Assembly (NCBI GenBank): GCA_030040865.1
Contig: JASHSX010000170.1
Coordinates: forward strand, 1-17,705
Source of the DNA: Thermoplasmata archaeon
Lineage (GTDB): Archaea; Thermoplasmatota; Thermoplasmata; Lutacidiplasmatales; UBA184
Length of the DNA: 17,705 nt
Direction of reading: 5' to 3'
In this document: in pieces, positions 12,506-17,705 of the stretch
Position numbering within the stretch: the first letter of the stretch is position 1
How the letters are laid out: every line of letters begins with the position of its first letter
Notes under the pieces: model-generated
Database searches by the model: none
What the model saw: only the letters and a program-made list of their open reading frames with translations
What the model was told of the DNA's origin: nothing
Made by a program: the position numbers and the translations under genes

Positions 12506-13647
12506 CGCCGGGGGTTCTCGAACGAGGCCCGGGCGAGCGCGGCGCCCGCGACGATCGCATCCAGCTTCGCGCGGGCGACGCCGAGCGAGCGGGTCCTAAG
12601 GCCGCAGTCCGGGTTCACCCAGAGGCGGCTCGGGTCGCCGAGGTACCTCGTCGCCCGTCCGATCCGCTCGGCGATCGTCTCGGGCGACTCCACGGGGTCG
12701 CGGTGGACGTCGGCCACGCCGAGACCGACCGAGCGAGTGTCGCCGTACTCGGCGAGCGCTTTGAGGACCGCGTAGCCGTCGTGCCCGTCGGTGTCGCGGT
12801 TCGCGAACTCCCACGCCCACTGGCGGCACCGCTTCGCCTCGAGGAGCGCGGGGAGGAGCAGCCGGTAGTCGGAGTAGCAGATGTGCATCGAGAACTCCGC
12901 GTCGAGCCCGTCGGTCGCCGCGTTGAACCCTTCGACGACCAGGTCCGCCTCGTCCGGATGCGTCCCGGCCGCGGGCTCGTCGATCTGGATCACGCGGCAG
13001 CCGTGCTCGATCAGCGCCGCGAGGGTCGGCCGCACGGCCCGCCGCGCGAGGTCGACCACGAACTCGCGCTGCGCCCGCCGCCGCGCGTCGCGGCCCTTCC
13101 ATCCGGCCTGGCGCGCGAGATAGTGCTCGTTGTACGACCAGTCGGCGAGGGTGTACGGCCCCGTGATCGGGAGCTTCGGCTCCGCGCGGGCGTGCCGCCG
13201 GACGAAGTCGAACTCCTCGACGTGGTACGGCCGTTCGAGGCGGACCTCGTCCGTGACGGCCGCCTTGAGATAGTACTTGTTGTCGAACGAGCGCACGTGG
13301 CCCTGGAACCGGAAGCCGCGCATCTGGCGGATCGGGTACTCGTACATCTCGATGCGGCGGGCCTCGCCGTCGTACACGCGCTCGAGGCCGGCCGCCTCGA
13401 GGTACCGGAGCGCGAACAGCGCGCCCAGGTCCCGGATCGCCTCGCCGCCGACCTCCCGCGAGCGCCCCGCGAGCAGCGCGTCGCGCGCGCTCCCGAGCTC
13501 GGAGCCGAAGCCGAGGCGCTCGTCGTCGGCGGCGAACTCGCCGCGCGCCCGCGCGTCGAGCGGCTCGCCCCGCTGCCCCAGGAGCTGCCAGCGGGGCTTC
13601 GCGAGGCTGCCGATCTCCTGGGCCGGAAAGAGGCGGCGATCGGTCAC
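12502..13647 (-). CDS. metE: MetE-like cobalamin-independent methionine synthase, catalytic core
   Basis: Transfers a methyl group to homocysteine to form methionine, in the cytosol. The 381-aa product matches the C-terminal catalytic half of bacterial MetE (about 750 aa). The zinc ligands are all present: H255 and C257 in SMHICYSD, E280 in WAWEFANRD and C348 in WVNPDCGLRTR. GPYTLADWS (163-171) and VIQIDEPA (219-226) are further family motifs. GTG 13647 overlaps the TGA of the upstream gene by 4 nt and has a GGAGGTT Shine-Dalgarno (13653-13659), so it is preferred over a start 72 nt upstream. Archaea have short MetE-like synthases that lack the folate-binding half (MesA-MesD families). Whether this is one of those, or a split MetE with the upstream gene, is open; so is the methyl donor. 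Confidence 0.88.
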   Translation of the reverse strand: MTDRRLFPAQEIGSLAKPRWQLLGQRGEPLDARARGEFAADDERLGFGSELGSARDALLAGRSREVGGEAIRDLGALFALRYLEAAGLERVYDGEARRIEMYEYPIRQMRGFRFQGHVRSFDNKYYLKAAVTDEVRLERPYHVEEFDFVRRHARAEPKLPITGPYTLADWSYNEHYLARQAGWKGRDARRRAQREFVVDLARRAVRPTLAALIEHGCRVIQIDEPAAGTHPDEADLVVEGFNAATDGLDAEFSMHICYSDYRLLLPALLEAKRCRQWAWEFANRDTDGHDGYAVLKALAEYGDTRSVGLGVADVHRDPVESPETIAERIGRATRYLGDPSRLWVNPDCGLRTRSLGVARAKLDAIVAGAALARASFENPRR

Positions 13648-14615
13648 GCGGAACCTCCGTCGCCGAGCGCCTGACGGGCCGCCGGCAGCACGTGCAGCTT
13701 GCGCGTGGCCGGCTCCCACGGGAGGAGGTCGAGCGGCCCGCCGGGCCCGAGCCAGACGGACGCGGCCCGTCGACGGGCCTGCGCGCGCCGGACGAGGCGC
13801 GCGACCTCCGTCGGGTCCTCGGCGAGCGTCGTGCGCGAATCGACGACGCCGAGCCCCAGCCCTCCGCCGCGGCGCCCCTCGGGAAGCTTCTCGACGTCCG
13901 TCTCGGCGAGGTCGACCCCGACGACCGTGACCGGCAGCCGGTCGAGCACCGGGAACGCGGGGGCGGCGTCGGCCCCGTACGTCCAGACGATCGAGGTGCC
14001 GCCGTCGGCGGCCGCGGCGATCGCGGAGTACCCCGCGACCACGGCCTCCGCGCGCGGGCCTTCCGGGGGTCGCACGGCGAGCAAGGGGTCGGTGAACTGG
14101 AATGTGCGGAAACCGGCGCGCGTGAGCTCGCCCACCTCCTCGCCCAAGAGGCGACCCAGCCGATGGACGAGGGCGCGGTCCGCCTCGCCCGATCGGTTGT
14201 CGAGGAGCCCGGTGAGCGTGTACGGTCCGGGCAGGATCACCCGGGCGCGGCCGGGGTCGGCGCGCAGCGCCGCGGGGAGTCGCCCCGCGATCGCGCCCGG
14301 GGTCCGGCCGGGCGGCGCGTTCAAGATCGGCTGCCGGTAGAAGGTGTTCGTCTCGAGCCAGCGGCTGAGCGGCCCGACCTGGAAGCCGTCCCAGGACTCC
14401 GCGATCGGCCGGAACAGGTCGGCGGTCGCGAGGTACCCTGCGGTCACCGTGTCGAACCCCAGTCGCTCCTCGAGCTGGAGGACGTCCCGCTCGGCGGAGG
14501 CGTACAGCTCCTCGACCGACTCGGGCGATGTCCGGCCCCGGTCCAGGTCGCGCGTCGCGCCGACGAGCGCCTCGGAGCGCGGGAACGGGCCGGTGAGCCC
14601 GGTGCGGACGTTCAT
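13644..14615 (-). CDS. MetE-like TIM-barrel partner lacking the zinc site
   Basis: A 323-aa protein related to the MetE barrel. It starts NVRTGLTGPFPRSEALV, has LPGPYTLTGLLDN (residues 128-140, like the GPYT motif of the core) and VTVVGVDLAETDVEKL, but no His-x-Cys, and Gly/Pro-rich sequence (WLGPGGPLDLL) where the core has its PDCGLR. It is therefore probably non-catalytic, comparable to the N-terminal barrel of bacterial MetE, which arose by duplication and helps bind folate. It is translationally coupled (4-nt overlap) to the catalytic protein, suggesting a two-subunit synthase. ATG 14615 follows a TATA-like element (14641-14648) by about 28 nt. A separate enzyme role cannot be excluded. 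Confidence 0.78.
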   Translation of the reverse strand: MNVRTGLTGPFPRSEALVGATRDLDRGRTSPESVEELYASAERDVLQLEERLGFDTVTAGYLATADLFRPIAESWDGFQVGPLSRWLETNTFYRQPILNAPPGRTPGAIAGRLPAALRADPGRARVILPGPYTLTGLLDNRSGEADRALVHRLGRLLGEEVGELTRAGFRTFQFTDPLLAVRPPEGPRAEAVVAGYSAIAAAADGGTSIVWTYGADAAPAFPVLDRLPVTVVGVDLAETDVEKLPEGRRGGGLGLGVVDSRTTLAEDPTEVARLVRRAQARRRAASVWLGPGGPLDLLPWEPATRKLHVLPAARQALGDGGSA

Positions 14616-14640
14616 CGCGCGCCGCGAGAAACGGTCGGTC

Positions 14641-14648
14641 CTTAACGG
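14641..14648 (-). promoter_or_regulatory. TATA box of the methionine synthase pair
   Basis: Minus-strand CCGTTAAG is centred about 28 nt before ATG 14615 and predicts an almost leaderless two-gene mRNA. It lies in the 97-nt gap after the rhodanese/MBL gene, so that gene and the methionine synthase pair have separate promoters. Confidence 0.5.
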
Positions 14649-14712
14649 TGCCCCCGGAAGCGGTCCGTGCGAGGAGAGAAACGCGATTGCGTGCGGGACA
14701 AACGCGGTCGGT

Positions 14713-15798
14713 CTACGCGGCGAGGTTCGCCGCGACGATCCGGTCGAAGTCAGCGGGTTTCGGCGGCCATCCCTCGGTCATGTAGCCGCGGAACGCCTCG
14801 AGCGAGCCGAGTCGCAGCGCCTCGTTCGACGCCCGCTCGAAGCCGAGCGTCGAGACGTACCGGTCCGGGAGCGCGTGGTGCGCTCCGAAGTGCGCGGGGT
14901 ACACCTCCGTCGCCTCCGGGAGCCGGAGGAGCTTCTCCGTGAGGCTCGCGTAGAGGAGGTCGGGGGACCCGTCCCCGAGATCGGTCCGGCCGACGGCGCC
15001 GAGGAGGAGCGTGTCGCCGGTGAACACCCGGTCGCGGATCGTGAGGGACAGGTGGTCGCGGGTGTGGCCGGGGGTCTCGAGGACCCCGATCTCCTCCGCG
15101 CCGAACGGGATCGCCTCGCCCTCGGTGAGGCGACGGCGCGGGTACTGGGCGGGCGAGCGGTGGCTCACGTAGATCGGCGCGCCCGTCGCGGCGTGGAGGG
15201 CCGCGTGGCCGGCCAGGTGGTCGGCGTGGGTGTGCGTTTCCACGATCGCGGCGAGCGTCCAGGCGTTCTCGGCGAGCAGGGCGCGGTACGGCACCGGGTC
15301 GTGACCGGGGTCGATCACGACGGCGACCCGGGCGTTCGCGTCGGCGACCAGGTAGGCGAGGCAACCGGTCTCGGGCCGCGGCAGCTGGCGGAGCAGGAGC
15401 CCCGAGGCGGGATCGTCGGCCGGGTAGCGCGGAAGCCCGCCGTCGACGACCCGCGCGTACTCGTCGAGGCCCCCTTCGAGGGCCGCGGCGAGCGGGAAGC
15501 CGCGCCGCTCGAGGTAGTCGACCGCGGAGCGGGCGCGGAAGCCCAGGTGGTCGTAGGCGACGATCGGCCGGTCGTGGGGGAGCCCGGGGAGCGCCGCTTC
15601 GAGCTCTTCGAGCGGTACGGCCCGATCGCCCGGCAGGTGGACGAGGGATCGCTCGCGCGCCGGGCGCACGTCGAGCAGGAGCGGGGGCTCGTCGGAGCCC
15701 AGCAGGCGGGCGAGCTCGTTCGGTGCGATCAGGGGTACGGCCCCGGCCCGGGGCGGTCGAAAGAACGGGTGGGGGAGCGTCCCCGAGGCGGCCGACAC
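14713..15798 (-). CDS. Rhodanese-like / ETHE1-like metallo-beta-lactamase fusion (persulfide dioxygenase-like)
   Basis: A 361-aa soluble protein. Residues 20-125 are a rhodanese domain (LLLDVRPARER, LEGGLDEYARV), but the catalytic loop reads AYDHLGFRAR, with D83 where active rhodaneses have Cys; it is presumably inactive. Residues 135-361 are a metallo-beta-lactamase domain with THTHADH (188-194), TPGHT (H245), FTGDTLLLGAVGRTD (D262) and YPAHF (H303), the pattern of ETHE1-type non-haem iron persulfide dioxygenases rather than of glyoxalase II. The tail (STLGFERASN, MTEGWPPKPADF) resembles bacterial persulfide dioxygenase fusions. It may oxidise glutathione-like or low-molecular-weight persulfides to sulfite; the archaeal thiol is unknown. 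GTG 15798 follows a strong TATA element, and the gene diverges from malic enzyme. Confidence 0.85.
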   Translation of the reverse strand: MSAASGTLPHPFFRPPRAGAVPLIAPNELARLLGSDEPPLLLDVRPARERSLVHLPGDRAVPLEELEAALPGLPHDRPIVAYDHLGFRARSAVDYLERRGFPLAAALEGGLDEYARVVDGGLPRYPADDPASGLLLRQLPRPETGCLAYLVADANARVAVVIDPGHDPVPYRALLAENAWTLAAIVETHTHADHLAGHAALHAATGAPIYVSHRSPAQYPRRRLTEGEAIPFGAEEIGVLETPGHTRDHLSLTIRDRVFTGDTLLLGAVGRTDLGDGSPDLLYASLTEKLLRLPEATEVYPAHFGAHHALPDRYVSTLGFERASNEALRLGSLEAFRGYMTEGWPPKPADFDRIVAANLAA

Positions 15799-15826
15799 GC
15801 TGCGCTCTCGTTAGCCCGGCCGTCCG

Positions 15827-15834
15827 TATTTAGA
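15827..15834 (-). promoter_or_regulatory. TATA box of the rhodanese/MBL gene
   Basis: Minus-strand TCTAAATA, one of the best TATA matches in the window, lies about 32 nt before GTG 15798 and predicts a leader of a few nt. Confidence 0.65.
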
Positions 15835-15884
15835 CCGCTGCCTGGGCGTGGGACCCGACCCGCCCCGCCCGGAACCTCGCCTAC

Positions 15885-15896
15885 CGTCAATTGACG
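15885..15896. promoter_or_regulatory. 12-bp palindrome between divergent promoters, candidate operator
   Basis: CGTCAATTGACG is a perfect inverted repeat. It lies 26 nt upstream of the malic enzyme TATA box (15923-15931) and 50 nt upstream of the opposing TATA box (15827-15834), a typical site for an archaeal activator or repressor. The binding protein is unknown. Confidence 0.45.
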
Positions 15897-15922
15897 AACG
15901 GGCTGCACGTCTCCCGCAAAGT

Positions 15923-15931
15923 GTTAATAAA
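15923..15931 (+). promoter_or_regulatory. TATA box of malic enzyme
   Basis: TTAATAAAT is centred about 29 nt before ATG 15956 and implies a leaderless or nearly leaderless mRNA. It also rules against the upstream in-frame start at 15848. Confidence 0.7.
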
Positions 15932-15955
15932 TCGGGGCCGGGTCCCAATCGATCC

Positions 15956-17392
15956 ATGGCCGAGAGCCAATCGGCCCCCGTTCCCGACGGTACCGACGGA
16001 CGGCGTCGCACCCGCGACGCCCGCGCGGCGGCCCGCAGCGAGGACCAGACGGAGGCGTTCGGGCGGCGGGCGGTCGAGCTGTCGCGCCTCTACGCCGGGA
16101 AGGTCGAGACGGTCCCGAAGGTGCCGGTGCGGTCGCTCGAGGACTTCGCGCTCTGGTACACGCCGGGCGTCGCGGAGGTCTCCCGCGCGATCCGGGCCGA
16201 CCCGGACCTCTCCTTCGAGCTCACCGGCCGGTGGAACACGATCGCGATCGTCACCGACGGCTCGCGGGTCCTCGGTCTCGGCGACATCGGCCCCCGGGCG
16301 GCGCTCCCGGTGATGGAGGGGAAGGCGCTCCTGTTCAAGTGGCTGGGCGGCGTCGACGCGATCCCGCTCCCGATCGCCGTGAACTCGCCGGACGCGTTCA
16401 TCGAGACGGTCGAGCGGCTCGCTCCCGCCTTCGGCGGGATCAACCTCGAGGACATCGCGTCGCCGAAGTGCTTCGGGATCCTGGAGTCGCTGCAGCGCCG
16501 CCTCCCGATACCGGTGTGGCACGACGACCAGCTCGGGACCGCCGCCTCCTCGATCGCCGGGCTGCTCAACGCGCTCACGCTCACGCACCGCTCGGTCCGG
16601 GACCTGCGCACCGTGCTGCTGGGAGCCGGCGCGGCGAACTTGGTCACCGCCCGGCTGCTGCTCGCCCTCGGGCACGACCCCGCGCGGCTCTCGCTCGTCG
16701 ACTCCCGGGGGATCCTTCACGCCGAGCGCGACGACGTCGACGAGCTCATGGTCCGCAACCCGTGGAAGTACAAGCTCGCCCTCGCGACCGACGGCGGGGG
16801 CCGGAAAGGCGACCTCGCCGAGGCCGCCGAAGGGGCGGACGTCCTGCTCGCCGCCTCCCGGCCGGACCCGACCACGATCTCGCCCGACCTCGTCCGCGCG
16901 ATGGCGCGGGACCCGATCGTCTTCGCGCTCGCGAACCCCGTCCCCGAGATCTGGCCCCAGGTGGCGATCGATGCCGGCGCCGCGGTGGTCGCGACCGGGC
17001 GCAGCGACTTCCCGAACCAGGTGAACAACTCGCTCATCTTCCCGGCGGTGTTCCGCGGCGTCCTCGACGCGCGGGCGAAGTCGATCCCCGACGAGATCGT
17101 GCTCGCCGCGGCGCGCGAGCTCGCGCGGCACGCCGCGGACAAGGGCCTCTCGCCGACCCACCTCCTGCCCACGATGGAGGAGGCGCACGTCTTCCCGCAC
17201 GTGGCGGCCGCGGTCGCGGACGCGAGCGTCGGCCTCGGGATCGCCCGGCACCGGCTCTCGCACGACGAGTTTTTCGAGCGGGCGAAGCTCCTCATGGGCC
17301 GACCGGCGCGGCTCGAGCACGCGCTCCAGCGCGCCGGACTCATCCCACCGATGCCGAAGGAGAAGGGGTCGCGGCGGAGGGGCGCCGCGTGA
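15956..17392 (+). CDS. Malic enzyme (oxaloacetate-decarboxylating malate dehydrogenase)
   Basis: Oxidatively decarboxylates malate to pyruvate with NAD(P), linking the citric acid cycle to pyruvate and supplying reductant. From ATG 15956 it is 478 aa, near the size of short prokaryotic forms. The catalytic Tyr is Y68 in LWYTPGVAEVSRAI, the catalytic Lys is K123 in MEGKALLFKWLGG, and the metal ligands are E165/D166 in NLEDIASPKCF and D190 in VWHDDQLGT. The dinucleotide fold begins VLLGAGAAN (220-228), and ANPVPEI and GRSDFPNQVNN follow. Cofactor choice cannot be read safely. No phosphotransacetylase domain is attached, unlike long bacterial MaeB. A leader with a palindromic operator candidate suggests regulation. 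A GNAT gene overlaps its stop by 4 nt. Confidence 0.95.
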   Translation: MAESQSAPVPDGTDGRRRTRDARAAARSEDQTEAFGRRAVELSRLYAGKVETVPKVPVRSLEDFALWYTPGVAEVSRAIRADPDLSFELTGRWNTIAIVTDGSRVLGLGDIGPRAALPVMEGKALLFKWLGGVDAIPLPIAVNSPDAFIETVERLAPAFGGINLEDIASPKCFGILESLQRRLPIPVWHDDQLGTAASSIAGLLNALTLTHRSVRDLRTVLLGAGAANLVTARLLLALGHDPARLSLVDSRGILHAERDDVDELMVRNPWKYKLALATDGGGRKGDLAEAAEGADVLLAASRPDPTTISPDLVRAMARDPIVFALANPVPEIWPQVAIDAGAAVVATGRSDFPNQVNNSLIFPAVFRGVLDARAKSIPDEIVLAAARELARHAADKGLSPTHLLPTMEEAHVFPHVAAAVADASVGLGIARHRLSHDEFFERAKLLMGRPARLEHALQRAGLIPPMPKEKGSRRRGAA

Positions 17393-17705
17393 GCGCGAGC
17401 GCCGACGCGGGCGCGAAATCCTCCGGCGAACCGCCGGCGCTCCCGATCCACCTGCGCCCCGCGAAGGCGACGGACCTCCCCTCCCTCATCCCGCTCCTCC
17501 TCCGCCTGAAGCGCCTCAACGAGGAGTTCGATCCGCTGCTCAAGGTCCGCGACGACGCGGAGGAGCAGGCCCGCATCGTGCTCACGAACCACCTGGCCGA
17601 CCCGAAGGCCGTGATCCTCGCCGCCGAGGGCGTCGGCGCCGACAAGGACAAGGTCGTGGGGTTCGTCCGCGCCCTCCTGCGCGAGCGGCCGTTCTACACG
17701 CCCGA
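17389..17705 (+). CDS. GNAT-family acetyltransferase, N-terminal part (cut by window end)
   Basis: The reading frame from GTG 17389 overlaps the malic enzyme TGA (GTGA) and runs off the window after about 105 residues. After a disordered start (SADAGAKSSGEPP), it reads IHLRPAKATDLPSLIPLLLRLKRLNEEFDPL, the usual first strand and helix of a GNAT domain (residues 20-50, given here as the recognisable pattern R-P-A-x-x-x-D-L), then VILAAEG and KVVGFVRALL, matching the next strands. The acetyl-CoA loop lies beyond the end, so the call rests on the N-terminal pattern. Overlap suggests translational coupling with malic enzyme, possibly for protein acetylation or simply shared transcription. Confidence 0.65.
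   Translation, partial: MSASADAGAKSSGEPPALPIHLRPAKATDLPSLIPLLLRLKRLNEEFDPLLKVRDDAEEQARIVLTNHLADPKAVILAAEGVGADKDKVVGFVRALLRERPFYTP

Noticed and set aside
15228..15250. GTTTCCACGAT as another ORB candidate
   Set aside because: No dyad symmetry and no G-string; it is inside the MBL coding region.
12703..15894. Long plus-strand ORFs opposite the MetE-like and rhodanese/MBL genes
   Set aside because: They are complements of well-supported genes and show no motifs.
15887..17320. 477-aa minus-strand ORF opposite malic enzyme
   Set aside because: Antisense shadow of a gene with all its catalytic residues.

Overview
The window is very GC-rich archaeal chromosomal DNA, densely packed with ordinary cellular genes on both strands. 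Archaeal identity rests on four things: ribosomal proteins L7Ae, S28e and L24e, an archaeal-type SRP (7S) RNA, AT-rich TATA-like islands about 25 nt upstream of many starts (implying leaderless or short-leader mRNAs), and two boxes matching the Orc1/Cdc6 origin recognition box (ORB) pattern. Gene content and base composition suggest a euryarchaeal, possibly Thermoplasmatota-related lineage; that placement is inference and needs a tree.

Layout. 1-2750: glyA (minus) and a 4HBT thioesterase (plus) diverge from one palindromic TATA element. A small conserved-looking gene of unknown function (minus) follows, then the SRP RNA gene (minus), which fills the only large protein-free gap. An ORB-like box lies on each side of the thioesterase gene, the two in opposite orientation. 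2748-5018: a large HhH / coiled-coil / KaiC-RecA-like protein with unusual Walker motifs (minus). 5130-7348: tyrS, then rpl7ae-rps28e-rpl24e (plus). 7407-10488: an accessory-looking block that separates this ribosomal cluster from ndk, its usual archaeal neighbour. It holds a GNAT protein, a P-loop kinase, a Cas4-like nuclease divided between two overlapping membrane-protein ORFs, and a SAM methyltransferase. 10575-12505: ndk, a Sua5/YrdC tRNA-modification enzyme and methionine aminopeptidase, a compact plus-strand cluster. 12502-14615: a two-gene MetE-like methionine synthase system (minus), with the catalytic zinc ligands only in the downstream protein. 14713-15798: an inactive-looking rhodanese fused to an ETHE1-like metallo-beta-lactamase domain (minus). 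15956-17392: malic enzyme (plus), diverging from the fusion gene across a 12-bp perfect palindrome, followed by a GNAT gene that overlaps it by 4 nt and runs off the window.

Together the genes cover one-carbon and methionine metabolism (glyA, MetE pair, map), translation (tyrS, ribosomal proteins, Sua5, SRP RNA), nucleotide supply (ndk) and central carbon metabolism (malic enzyme). I see no CRISPR array, insertion sequence, prophage or tRNA gene. The most interesting items are the ORB-like pair, the split membrane Cas4-like nuclease and the KaiC-like coiled-coil protein. None is proven here to be a new system.
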